DNA of 64,000 nt from Chrysoporthe austroafricana (Eukaryota > Ascomycota > Sordariomycetes > Diaporthales > Cryphonectriaceae). Positions 53,293-63,385 of the stretch are shown piece after piece. The stretch spans positions 2,363,583 through 2,427,582 of the forward strand of contig JYIP02000002.1 in assembly GCA_001051155.2 (NCBI GenBank). Direction: 5' to 3'. The notes under the pieces were generated by a model. That model ran no database searches. It saw only the letters and a list, made by a program, of their open reading frames with translations, and was not told where the DNA came from. The stretch's first letter is position 1. Every line of letters begins with the position of its first letter. The translations under genes and the position numbers were made by a program.

Positions 53293-53683
53293 AACATCCG
53301 TGTGGAAAACAACAATACCACTTGACATCCTATGGCGTTGAAACCATAGGGACGTCATGGGCACAATATCTAATACTCACCCTAAGAGCCCAGTCTCACA
53401 ATCATGTATGTTTCTGCAGCGCAATCTCGAAGGTGTGAAATGTCGTAGGTCTTTTCCGGGCAGACACTTGCACGGCGGCTGGGGGGAGTCGATTTAATTT
53501 CAATCTGAACACCAGCTGCTGTAAAATCCATTCAGAGCTCACCACCCAGCGCCACAGTCCGTCGCTCGACATCCACCCAGCTCCCACATGTCTGTCCGAC
53601 GCCAATCTCATACCACAATGTGCGGACAGAGACCGAGTACACAGCCAAACCCACATTCCCCGCCGTCTGCTTAGCGGACCGCT
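53293..53683. other. Intergenic between convergent genes
   Basis: Only 3' regions are expected here. No gene seen. Confidence 0.4.
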
Positions 53684-54004
53684 CTAGACCATCGTCTTGA
53701 GGACTCCGCCCTTGACGATGACCGGGTGCTCGCTCGAGAAGTTCTTGATGTCCCCCATGATCTCAGGGCCGTGCGCTTGGCCACCCTTGGCGAAACCCTC
53801 GATACCCGTCTCCCAGACCAGTATGGCCTGCACCGAGTAGGGCTGTTGCTCGCCGCGCAGGTCGGTCACGTAGTACTGCTTCAAGCCGAAGGGCCCCCAC
53901 CTCTCAGCGACTAGAGGCATGTGCGTTTTGAGGTAGTAGTCCATGTCGAAGGTATAACCCTCTTTTGCGGGGTAGAGCACGGTGACGGTTGCAGTGGAAG
54001 ACAT
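53684..54004 (-). CDS. EthD-domain protein (dimeric ferredoxin-like fold)
   Basis: One minus-strand exon encodes 106 residues. The start MSSTATVTVLYPAKEGYTFD, then YYLKTHMPLVAERWGPFGLK, is the usual EthD pattern: a beta strand, a tyrosine-rich turn, then YYLKTHMPLV with the conserved His. Next come QPYSVQAILVWETGIEGFAK and a C-terminal strand with VIVKGGVLKT. Length fits stand-alone fungal EthD proteins (about 100-110). Some relatives act in polyketide or decarboxylation chemistry, while others have no known role, and this one has no biosynthetic neighbours. The leader is T/A-rich. Function otherwise unknown. Confidence 0.85.
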   Translation of the reverse strand: MSSTATVTVLYPAKEGYTFDMDYYLKTHMPLVAERWGPFGLKQYYVTDLRGEQQPYSVQAILVWETGIEGFAKGGQAHGPEIMGDIKNFSSEHPVIVKGGVLKTMV

Positions 54005-54316
54005 TTTTGGCCGTGCTGAGATGCTGACAGACGTGTGGGTGAGATGCGTGTGATCCTGGCGCTGTTCTAAAACCACGAAGGTGAAGTCATACAAGCACAG
54101 AAGTATCAGTTTATGTTGAAGACACGTTGGGAGCGTCTGTGGAGTATTTATACCACCAGCTACGAAGTCCCGAGGTCGGATTGCTAAGAACCCCGCTTCG
54201 GGCGAATTCAATTTGTCAAGGACTATGGGGCAGCCACGATAGCGAGCGATATGCAGTGGCATGCAATGTAGATAAACACAACAGGGATGCATTAAAGCAC
54301 TAAATGGACCTTAATC

Positions 54317-54376
54317 AGCAAAGCTTCGCTTATAGTGAGCTTAGTTGATTACTAAGCGAGCAAGCGAAGCTTTGCT
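54317..54376. repeat. 15-bp perfect inverted repeat with 30-bp loop
   Basis: AGCAAAGCTTCGCTT (54317-54331) is the exact reverse complement of AAGCGAAGCTTTGCT (54362-54376). The loop adds partial pairing (GAGCTTAGT against ACTAAGC). It could be an end of a small transposon or a hairpin. Confidence 0.85.
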
Positions 54377-54944
54377 TAGTTGAATTCTCTCTAGGGGGTC
54401 CTGAAATCCGTACACGGACCAGGCTTGGCATGTACCCATTTGATGATTGGTCCGGACTATTCGTTCCGGGGAAGGGTTAGGGTCCTGCGGGGGTCCAGGG
54501 GTTTTGGGGGGGTCCAGGGGGTCTCCCCCTGGGAATTCGCTATAAACCTTCTGAAATTCGATTTCCACACCAAAATACCAAAATACCAAAATACCAAAAC
54601 GCTTCTGTACCAACCATCGCTATCCTCCTTCTGTACTAACTATCGCCATCCTTTTCTATCGCTATCAATATTTCAAGGAAGCGAATCAGGTATAGTATAG
54701 AATAAAATGCTATTTACGATCAAAAGCTAATGTTCCCAGGTTATCGCGATATTTGTAGCGCTTTGCCGTAATAGAGGACGGGGTATTCAGCCACCTATCC
54801 CTCTATAGCTTCTCGACCAGAGCTTACGATAGTGCCGCCGCTATTCGTCTTAGAAGGCTTCTGTCGACTGGGCTTTTCCTGCTACTGATCGTTATCGCAG
54901 CTGCGCGCAGGCCTATCGCGAGGCTATACGATAAGCTCGCCGAT

Positions 54945-55028
54945 CAAGCCAGCTATCGTCAAGCCAGCCATCATCAAGCCAGCTATCGTCAGGCCAGCCA
55001 TTATCAGGCCAGCTATCGTCAAGCCAGC
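54945..55028 (+). repeat. 15-bp tandem repeat, five and a half copies, with 30-bp higher-order period
   Basis: Units begin with CARGCCAGC at 54945, 54960, 54975, 54990, 55005 and 55020 and end alternately in TATCGT or CATYAT. On the plus strand they translate as QASYR and QASHH/QASHY in turn within a 95-codon stop-free frame that lacks an ATG. Confidence 0.9.
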
Positions 55029-55679
55029 AACCCCCCTAGCTAGCGCTCTCTGCAATGCTGGATCCTGCCCTCGGTATTCCCATTCGACCTGCTCTTTCGG
55101 TATTGCAAAACTAGCAGGAACAGCCCCTGCCCCTTCCCCTTCTTGAAATATAGCTAAGCATGCCCATCTCGAGCCAAAATATACCTTATACCCCCTTTCC
55201 TGCCCCTATTATTCCTGACATTCCTCCTTATTATCGCAGCTAGCAAGAAGAAAATAAGCATAGTCATTTCTTTCAGCAAGGTATTAATCCTGAGGATATG
55301 CCTAATACAGCTGCTGCCAGGCACGAGCTTGCCGTAATTTAGTAATCCTATTGTATTCAAGCCCGCTATGGCGAAGCTTACTCTTAAGCCCCTACTGTCG
55401 AAAAGCTACGGCTTCAGATACGATAACGCAAAACCCATATCCCTCTTTTGCAAGAAGAACTTGATAATAGCAGTACTGCTTTCCTTAGCAGTAGAGACGA
55501 TTTGCAATATCCTAACCCTTTCTCAGCCCAAGCTCAATTTGCTTATTTCGATAACAGATACTAATAATAGATTCTGTTTTCTCTAGCCGGCTTATGCTAA
55601 TAGCCGTAAACGAACTGGGTTTATATATTTCTGCTAAGGATTCTGGTTAATATTTTCTTTAGCAAGTTCTTCCAGAACG

Positions 55680-55980
55680 ATAAGCCTTCCAGACCGACAA
55701 GCCCTCTAGACCGACAAGCCCTCTATCCGTACGCTCGGCGCAGAAGAATCCTCCGTCTAGGCACTATCTGCGGATGAATGCTAGAGGTTAAGCCGCTTAA
55801 AAAGGAGCCTCTACTGGATAGCCTGTTTCTGTACCGGCCAGGCCAGCAAGCCTTCCAGGCCGACAAGCCCTCCAGGCCGGCAGGCCGTCTATCTGTATGC
55901 TCGGCGCAAAAGAATCCTCCGTCTAAGCACTATCTGTGGATAAATGCTAGAGGTTAAGCCGCTTAAAAAGGAGCCTCTAC
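55680..55980 (+). repeat. Direct duplication, period about 166 bp, diverged by transitions
   Basis: Copy 1 (about 55680-55815) and copy 2 (about 55847-55980) share CTCGGCGCARAAGAATCCTC, then TAGAGGTTAAGCCGCTTAAA and GGAGCCTCTAC. Visible differences are mostly C/T or G/A (for example CCGTACGC against CTGTATGC, and CGGATGAATG against TGGATAAATG), as RIP would produce. Confidence 0.8.
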
Positions 55981-56290
55981 CGGCCAGACTGGCTATCCTT
56001 CCACGCCAGCCAGCCCTCCAGCCCAGCCAGCCCTCCAGCCTCCACGCCGGCCAGACCAGAGGCGTATGTAGCGAGAGAACCAGAATGGCGCCTGCGAACG
56101 CGGGCTGGCGAAAACCGCGGGACGCCGTAGGCCGCGCGTGGTTTCGGCCCGCGTTATTTGGCAGGCCAGGCGCCATTCGGTTCTTGAGCTCGAAATCGCT
56201 CGCGATTTTCGCTATATCGGCAGTGCCCTGGCAATCTGAGCTCTCGAAGCTTTGCCTAGGGCTGGCAACCTTGCGTTGGCTGTAGGAATA

Positions 56291-57310
56291 TTAAATCTTT
56301 GTAGTCGTCGTCTAACGGAACCGAATAGATAAATTTGAGACGCGAGCCCTTGATATATTCAATCATTTCATCCTGCAGGGAAAGGTAATTGTAAAGCCGG
56401 CGAGGAGCCTGTTCACATACTTAGTGTGCCTTAAGTTATCCTTGTCCTTTGCTTTATTCCTGATAGAGACTACATGTTTAGTTATTAGTATTCTGTATTA
56501 TGTACTAATTAAACTCCACTGACCAGAGGTCAAGCCTGACAGGTGTCCCAATTTCAATAGTCTCTGTGAAGCTTGCCACTGAGATAGCAAGATGCCGATA
56601 TGTCTTGGAGACGAGACGATATTTTCTCATTGTTGGCAACAATTATGAGGGGATCTTATTTATGTTTATCAGTATCTTTCTCATGTTTCTTACAATATTG
56701 AATCACACAAGGTCATTTATAACCAGTTTCTAGCAAAGTTCTAGTACGGCTGGACTACCTAGGTAGCCCCAGGCATGATGCCCACATTCCTCAGCCCGGA
56801 TGGCTTGAGTTGAGAATGCAAAGTCTACGGTGGCTTGAATGTTATCTAGTCACCAGAAGTATGTAAGTAGGTATGCTAATGAATAATTCGACCACAACAA
56901 GTTGCAGCCTGTGCTGGGAATTTGATGGATATGCACCGGCAATTGTCCACGGACCTGGCACTCTCAATTGGTAAGTCTATAAAATAGCAGGCTTCTTTTA
57001 AATATTGGTATTATGACGATCTTATAAAACCATAATGCGTCTTCCAATGACCTTCTATCATTGGATAAGGACTGGATCACTTTAGGTGTCTAATACTTTA
57101 TTGCCCCTCCCCTAACCTCCCGAACTAGGGCCGCCGTAATCACAGAGCCCTAACCCTCATGTCGGAATGTCACCCTTCGGACTCGGGAGGCAATCCTACA
57201 TAAAACCTTAGAGCTCATCTTACCGTCTTCTCTTGTAAGCTAGGGCTTTTCCTCCTTTTCTTTCTCATCGACGGTTTGTCACCCAGCCTGTCTCTTCCAA
57301 ATAAGTAATC
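56291..57310. other. 1-kb AT-richer intergenic region
   Basis: No gene recognised. Probable distal promoter of the EXPERA gene beside the repeat block. Confidence 0.4.
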
Positions 57311-58143
57311 ATGACTGCAGCACCAAAGAATTGGCGAGACAAAGTCTGGATCGTGTGGTTCGTCCTGCAGATCCTGATCATCTTCTGTGAGCATCTTGGT
57401 CTCCCCAAACCCCAGTAGCGTAGCTTCACTTCGGCCGTATCTGTTCTCTCTCTTGGGATCAAATGCGTGTGTCTGACCATCTCATGTGAATAGTCGTCGA
57501 CGGTGTGCCTTACCTCTACCCAGCATGGCTGTACCAGCCAAAGGGCAGCCCGCTGCACTTCCTGCAGCAGTTGAGAGACTATGATATCTCAACGTACAAT
57601 GATCCTCTGATCCAGGAGCATAGTAAGTAGCTGAGTGCACAACTTACGGCCTTTGCTGGCCACACAATGCGGCTTTCGTGAGGACCGGCGGAGATGACCT
57701 GCTCGCTGACCCGCGCACAGTGGCCCCGAACTTCATGCACTTCTTCTTCGCCATCGAACTCGGCTTCCAGCTGCCCGTCGTGCTGTACTCCGTGTACCGT
57801 CTGAACAAGGGCACGACGACCGGTGGACATGAACTCCTACTGCTTGTATACGCGTTCGAGACGGCATTCACCACCATGCTGTGCATAAATCATGTAGCGT
57901 ACCTTGACCCGAAGGACTTCACGCTTGAGCAGAAGGACGTTTTCTTCTACCAGCTGATGGGTCCTTGGATTGTGATTCGTGAGTGGCACTGGCTTCTTAA
58001 TGTCCCCCCTATCCCTAGCCCGGCTTTCAGGCGCTCGAGTCCAGCTGCTGATCTGACATGCAGCCACGTTGATGTTTGTGGATATGTACTGGAGATTGTA
58101 TACTCGTGTCTCGGCGGCGGATGCAACGAAGAAAAACCAGTAA
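57311..58143 (+). CDS. EXPERA-domain membrane protein (TMEM97/emopamil-binding-like)
   Basis: Four exons, best fit 57311-57386, 57494-57626, 57683-57978 and 58064-58143, encode 194 residues. EXPERA proteins are four-helix ER membrane proteins that bind or isomerise sterol-like ligands; this one is closer to the small TMEM97/sigma-2-like branch. Visible segments are VWIVWFVLQILIIFFVDGVP (TM1), NFMHFFFAIELGFQLPVVLY (TM2), GHELLLLVYAFETAFTTMLC (TM3) and FYQLMGPWIVIPTLMFVDMY (TM4). The acidic Asp/Glu in TM1-TM3 and the YLYPAW motif fit the family. The intron 2 borders are uncertain: the strong GTAAGT donor at 57623 does not keep frame with the only acceptor, so a donor 4 nt later (GTAGCT) was used. 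The tail ends in KKNQ. The gene is convergent with the orphan on the other strand. Confidence 0.75.
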
Positions 58144-58338
58144 AGTGGACAAGCCAGTGGAAAAGCGTCGAGAACCTTTCCTGGATTTGAAGCCAACCGT
58201 AACTCCTGGCCGACCGGAGTCTCAATCCAATTCTGCCCATAGACAAACAGGCTTAGTATATACACGAACGCCTGATTAACAAAACAGTGATGCCACCGCG
58301 TCCCCTTTCCCTAATACGAGGTCTTCCTGCACAAGCTC

Positions 58339-59409
58339 TCAGTCTACATTCCGCTTCGCCATTGGTATTCCCCACCCGTTGCCAACCCCGTTCAGCCCGT
58401 ATCCCAGCGGCGTCGCGCCGCCCAGTGCCCGGCCCCTAACCCGACTCGGCAGCACAATACCGAAGAAATACACGCCCGTAATGCAAGCCCCAGCCAGAAA
58501 AGAGACGAGGCTGTAGAACACCGTGCTCGTATAGATGTGGCCGCCTATGCCCTGCCACTCGATCTTGCCCTCCGTCTTGGGCAGCGCCGGCGTGGGGAAC
58601 CATCTCACGCTGAAGCTCAGCGGCAGGGGGTCACCGATGATCAGCTTCTTGGTCCAGCTGCCCTCCATATGGCTCAGCGGGCTCGTGCTGTAGGCGATGC
58701 CCGAATCTAGCACCCCGCTGTCGTGCGGGTGGATGTGGTGCTTGGGGGTGCTGTGCAGCAGCACGTTCATGTGCGTGCTGATGTGCATGTGGCTCGACTG
58801 CAGGGTCCCCGCGAGCGCGAACACCAGTGGTATGTATTCCTGCTCGATGGGCTTCTCGCCGACATACTCGATGTGCGGGGGCGGCCGGGCGGGGAGGCGG
58901 CAGGATAAGGGGGCGTCGGAGTGGATGTAGAATTCGAGAAGGTGGAAGAACGGGTCGGAGACCATGGGGATGGTGCAGTTGACCTCGCTCTCGATGCCGT
59001 AGTGAAACTCGAGGGGCTTCTTGGTCTCTTCGCAGAGGGGGAAGGGGATCCACTGGATCTCGTGGTTCTCGGGGTTCTCGATGTGTTCGCCGGTCTCTCT
59101 GTTTGGAAAGAAGGTAGTTAGTACTCGGTGCATCAATAGTGGCCCCCGTCTAGGGAGAAAGGAGCAAGCCCAAGGCGCAATAGCGATTGCGCAAAGACTT
59201 TGGGGCTCGTCCACCCCCACCCCCCCCCTTTCCGGCGCATGCGCAAACTCGCCTGGATGTCCAAGTACTCACGAGCTCCTGTTCATGCACTCAACGCTGA
59301 TGGGAGCGCCATAGTGGTACGAAGGCAGCGAGAGCTGGTTGGCTGATGAGCTCGCTGTCGCGACTGCGCTGAAGAGCAGCGCGAGGAGCAGGCCCAGCAA
59401 TTGATGCAT
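58339..59409 (-). CDS. Uncharacterised secretory-pathway membrane protein, 298 aa
   Basis: I do not recognise a named family. Two minus-strand exons (59409-59273, 59098-58339) encode 298 residues. A signal peptide is likely (MHQLLGLLLALLFSAVATA), then a lumenal or extracellular region with four or more Cys (ISVECMNRSS, PLCEETKKP, VNCTIP, LSCRLP), two N-glycosylation sequons and repeated HI/HM runs (HMHISTHMNVLLHSTPKHHI). One membrane helix follows (about residues 233-258), then a short basic tail (PSRVRGRALGG). The single clean intron and continuous fold-like pattern support a real type I membrane protein of the ER, Golgi or surface. The His-rich stretch could bind metal, but this is speculative. 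Its 3' end lies 195 bp from the EXPERA gene. Confidence 0.72.
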
Positions 59410-60291
59410 GGTCAGTCGCGATATTGCTCCGGAGCTGGTGACCAAATAACTAGGGCCTCTCCCGTATCATATTGCGATGTCTGAGCGTGGTCGTCGTCGA
59501 CGAAGGCGGTACAGAGGTATCAAGCACCAACCTGCGTTGACAACTGAAGGTCGAAGGATGAGGTCGAACAGATCGGGAAACGTGGCAGTCGGCGCCGGCG
59601 CGGCAAGCAACGCGCGGCGGGTTTTCAGCGCCCAACACCTCACTACACTGCATACCCATCTTCAGCAAATTTCCATCATGTCTTTGTTCTATGGCTCTCA
59701 TCGCGTTCCCTTTCTCCTTTTATTTTTCTTTTTTTTTTGTCTCAATTTTTTTTCCTTATCCGCCGCCCTCCACCCCCCCCCCCCCAAAAAAAAAACAAGA
59801 TCCATCTTTATCTCACATCCTCCTGACATCAAGAAGCTGTAGCTCTCGTCTGTCCTCTCGGCTCCAGGTCTTAGACATGATAGCACACATAACCCGACTG
59901 ACTAGCCGTCTTTGCCCCGGAGGACACGTCGTGATGGTGAAGACTATGTGTTAGTGAGGTTTATGAAAGTTCCTAATTTAATTACTCTGTGCTTGCCACC
60001 AAATTGCCCAGAAGAGAATGCCGTTGGGATGAGAAAGCCAGGCATGCAAGGGAGCCCCCCACCCTGATGAGCCTTCCCAGAGGGTCGGTAAGGTACACGG
60101 GTGGTCCCTGTACGGCACATGTGGGGAGATGCAACCCCAACGGCGGCTGGCGGGGAAAGGAACGACGTGGTTCTTGCCGCGTAAATTAATCTCTAGACCA
60201 GCGACATCGATTTTCACCTGAAACATACGACTTCCCGCGACCACCACGACTGCCCTGTGCCTCATCGGAGAGGGCTGGGCTAGATGGGGCC
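59410..60291. other. Intergenic between divergent genes, with homopolymer runs
   Basis: Promoters of the membrane orphan (minus) and of rad26 (plus). T-rich, C and A runs cluster at about 59715-59795 and are prone to sequencing error. No gene seen. Confidence 0.4.
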
Positions 60292-62898
60292 ATGGACGAC
60301 TTCTCAGACGATGGCTTCGACGAGCTGAACGACACGACGCTTCAGGAGCTGGAAAATCATGCCATCCACTTCACCCAGGCTCAAAAACTGGGCCAGTCGC
60401 AGTCGCAGTCGCAGGCACCGAAGAACAATGACAACTATGGGCTGGAGGATGACGACCTCGACGACACCGTTGTTATCGATGAGGCCGCTCAGCTGCCCTT
60501 TCGTCATTCCGTCGAGAGACATCTGCCCCCCGCGGCCTCATCCCTAGCCCAAGATGCACGCCAGCTGCCGAACCGCAGCCTACAACAACCACGATGGCAG
60601 CAGTCCGCTACTGGCCCCAAACCTTCCACGCAATATCCTACCGCACGGCCTTCTGCTCCTCCCTCCAGCCGCCATGCTCCGTCCGGCACTGGCATGCCCC
60701 AGCAGATGGGCCCTCCTCCACCACCGGTCCCAAAACGGTACGGCGTCCCTCAACCGGCGAACTCTCACCACACGCGTCCTCCGCCTTCCTCAGTCTCCTC
60801 CTTCCGTCCAGGCTACCAGCAGTCCCAGGGCCCACAACAGCAGGGCCGCACTATACCACAGAGCCAGAGTGACGACGTTGAAAAGTTACAGGCACAGGTG
60901 CGAGCCCTCGAAAGTGACCTCAATTTAGCCAAAGGCGAGATCTCCATCGTTCGATCTAAGCTCGACAAGTCCAATACTGCTCATCAGGCCGAGGTTAAGA
61001 GACTTAAGGAGGAGCATGCCGAAACGCTCGCAAACCAACAACGTATTGCGACCACCGCCATTCAAAACGAGAAGACTACTGCAGCCGACCTGCATTTCAC
61101 GCGCCAAGATCTGAGTGCCGCGCTTCAGAGGTCGAAGAAGCAGCGGACAGAGTCCGTGCAGAGCGGCACTTCGACTCCCAAAAAGAACAAGGCCCACGGG
61201 CGCAAGAACGTTGCGGACGGCTTTGATAATGTGGAGATACTGCCAAGCCCGTCTAAGGCCCAGGGCGGCGCCAAAGGCAAGGGCAAGACGGCGTCATTTG
61301 CACCTGGAGAGAGGACACCGAGTAGAGGCAAGAGGAAGCGACCAACTATAGACAGCCCAGTGACAGCATTGGAGGTTGAAGACGATGTAGCCATGGTAGA
61401 TGTTGCATCTACTAGCTTCGGTGAGGAGTCTGAGCCAACTGCATCGATCATCCGGCCGACTGCCCTACCCTACGACCTTCTGCGTCTCGTCCTCGATCAT
61501 GGCTCAACCTACGGTCAGCCCTTGACTTTCGACCTACTTACTCAATACAGCTTTCCATCAGATCCAAACCAGTCCTTCGCTGGCATCATTTTCCAGAAGT
61601 TGCCTTCTCTGGGTGATCCTCAAGACCCGCTACGTTTGCTCATCGACTTCTGCGGCATGATCATTCTTCTGTGGGGTCAATGCTTACGGGAAAAGTATTA
61701 TGTGCCTATTTTTGATCTAGTATCGCTTGTCACGTTCGTACTACAACTGAACACCATATCGGTAGCGCCTCTCATTGCCTCGACATTAATACCTGTTTCA
61801 CAAGCTACTATCCGCCTTGTCGCACAACCTCGATACGACAGTGCGGATGGCGACTTGTCCACAAATCCAGATGAGACGATACAGCATCTCGTCCTTAACA
61901 TTAATACCGAAGCCACACTCCAGCTCATGTACCTCACGGCTCTCGGCTGCGCCGACTCCTATCTGCTCGATCCTGAGCAGCCCTTAGACCTCGGCCCCGA
62001 GCGTGACCCTCCGCAGAGGCTCTACTGGAAGCTAGTGGATCCAAATTTTGTGCTTCTGATGCTTTCGCCCAAACAGGAATTGGACGAATTTCTCGGGATG
62101 CTGAGTCTGCTATGCACTTCCTGCCTCCCGGACTCCATTGGTCCCATCACGGGCATTCAAGAGCGTGACGCAATATACGTGGCAGGAGTCTTCATCGAGC
62201 GTGTGAGCAGAATCATGCTCATGCTTCACGAGTATGCAGTGTTTGGAAGCTCGGCTGGAGCCTATGGGCATCAGCAGTGCCTTATTCGGCTGGCGGCGTT
62301 GAGAACGTTGATGGCTTTCGCGCAGTCGCCGCTCGGAGCGAAACAGCTTGCGCTTAACGACTCAGCTATACCGAGGCTGGTCAATGCATTGTGCGGCGCA
62401 ATCGATGCGTTGTATGATATGGACATACCGGTCGAACTCTTCCGGCCGGCAGTCGATGAGGCAGAGGGCGAGGCTGAAGCGTCTGATATAGCAGGACCAG
62501 AGCAGAAAGCAGAGGAGGCTGAGCCGGTACAAGAAGAATTCAAGGGGGACGGAATGCCCGCAGAAGATAACGACATCGACCCGTCAGCCACCAACGATAT
62601 CCTTGATCCCAATCCCACGCCGCTTCTCTATACGCTCATCTCATCTATCATCCTCCTCCTGCATACGCTAGTGACGGACCCGTCGACTTCAGCGCATATT
62701 GACATGCGCGCTAAGCTGTCGACGTCACATGGAGTGTCGCAGAGGTATTTGCTAGCGCTTTCGCGGCTCAACTACGCTGAAGAGGACCTGATACTCGAAG
62801 CGGGCATTGACCCTGGTACCTTTGACCGGGCAAACGATCTGTTGGATCTAGCAATCACGCCGGATGAGGCAGAGGGAGTGCGGGAGGCGTTTGGTTGA
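60292..62898 (+). CDS. rad26: DNA-damage checkpoint protein of the ATRIP family (Rad26/UvsD)
   Basis: One exon encodes 868 residues. ATRIP partners the checkpoint kinase ATR (Rad3/UvsB) and brings it to RPA-coated single-stranded DNA. The N terminus MDDFSDDGFDELNDTTLQEL has the acidic patch that in ATRIP binds RPA70. Residues 35-190 are Gln/Pro/Ser-rich and probably disordered. A coiled coil (about 194-285, from DDVEKLQAQVRALESDL) would make dimers, and a basic patch (GKRKRPT, KKNKAHGRK) gives likely nuclear localisation. The C-terminal half is an all-helical, HEAT-like Rad26 domain: LPYDLLRLVLDHGSTYGQPL, LLIDFCGMIILLWGQCLREK and FLGMLSLLCTSCLPDSIG. Length fits A. nidulans UvsD and S. pombe Rad26. 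The absence of introns is normal for this gene. Confidence 0.85.
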   Translation: MDDFSDDGFDELNDTTLQELENHAIHFTQAQKLGQSQSQSQAPKNNDNYGLEDDDLDDTVVIDEAAQLPFRHSVERHLPPAASSLAQDARQLPNRSLQQPRWQQSATGPKPSTQYPTARPSAPPSSRHAPSGTGMPQQMGPPPPPVPKRYGVPQPANSHHTRPPPSSVSSFRPGYQQSQGPQQQGRTIPQSQSDDVEKLQAQVRALESDLNLAKGEISIVRSKLDKSNTAHQAEVKRLKEEHAETLANQQRIATTAIQNEKTTAADLHFTRQDLSAALQRSKKQRTESVQSGTSTPKKNKAHGRKNVADGFDNVEILPSPSKAQGGAKGKGKTASFAPGERTPSRGKRKRPTIDSPVTALEVEDDVAMVDVASTSFGEESEPTASIIRPTALPYDLLRLVLDHGSTYGQPLTFDLLTQYSFPSDPNQSFAGIIFQKLPSLGDPQDPLRLLIDFCGMIILLWGQCLREKYYVPIFDLVSLVTFVLQLNTISVAPLIASTLIPVSQATIRLVAQPRYDSADGDLSTNPDETIQHLVLNINTEATLQLMYLTALGCADSYLLDPEQPLDLGPERDPPQRLYWKLVDPNFVLLMLSPKQELDEFLGMLSLLCTSCLPDSIGPITGIQERDAIYVAGVFIERVSRIMLMLHEYAVFGSSAGAYGHQQCLIRLAALRTLMAFAQSPLGAKQLALNDSAIPRLVNALCGAIDALYDMDIPVELFRPAVDEAEGEAEASDIAGPEQKAEEAEPVQEEFKGDGMPAEDNDIDPSATNDILDPNPTPLLYTLISSIILLLHTLVTDPSTSAHIDMRAKLSTSHGVSQRYLLALSRLNYAEEDLILEAGIDPGTFDRANDLLDLAITPDEAEGVREAFG

Positions 62899-63385
62899 TG
62901 TGTATAAGACAACTGTTGCGTCTCTAGGCGATATAGGCCTAGCTCTGGAAAGGAAGGACCGGAATGTGGTTTATGAGATATGACGACATGAGAATATGGG
63001 GCTCTTTACAGTTTGGCTAAGCCACTGAAGACCTTGGAACCTGTGCATGAGTACTTTCTCGTATATTCAAGGGCGCCGTATATGATCGAAGACAAACTGA
63101 AAATCGGAGGGCAATACAATGCTCGACGGAGCTCGACATGAGCTTTTCACAAATGTGGACATAAATTCGTTGTTGTATTTGATGTAATGGATGTGAAAGG
63201 CCCATCGAAGTACCCAAAAACTACATCCCTTTCTAGACGGCATACTAATATGTGCATCTACTATTTCATCTCGACCTGATCACGTTGTGAAGAGCGAAGG
63301 CGCCAACATGTTTCAAGCTCTAGGCCGCTCATTCCGCATGCCGAGCTCGGTCTTGGTCTTTACGTTGCCTTTCGCGTTCCACTTC
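62899..63385. other. Intergenic between convergent genes
   Basis: About 490 bp of 3' regions. No gene seen. Confidence 0.4.

Larger units (their letters stand above)
54300..56290. mobile_element. Repeat-rich block, probably degenerate transposable-element remnant
   Basis: The block has a perfect 15-bp inverted repeat at its left side (54317-54331 and 54362-54376), a 15-bp tandem array (54945-55028), a duplicated segment of about 130 bp at 55680-55980, and C/T-rich CCAGCCCTCC repeats near 56000-56060. Compositional texture changes sharply from the genes on both sides. No transposase, reverse transcriptase or helicase motif is legible, so the class is unknown and the limits are approximate. 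Confidence 0.4.

Noticed and set aside
54474..54486. Telomere-like GGGTTAGGGTC (also at about 44563)
   Set aside because: Only one TTAGGG unit at each place; not a tandem telomeric array.
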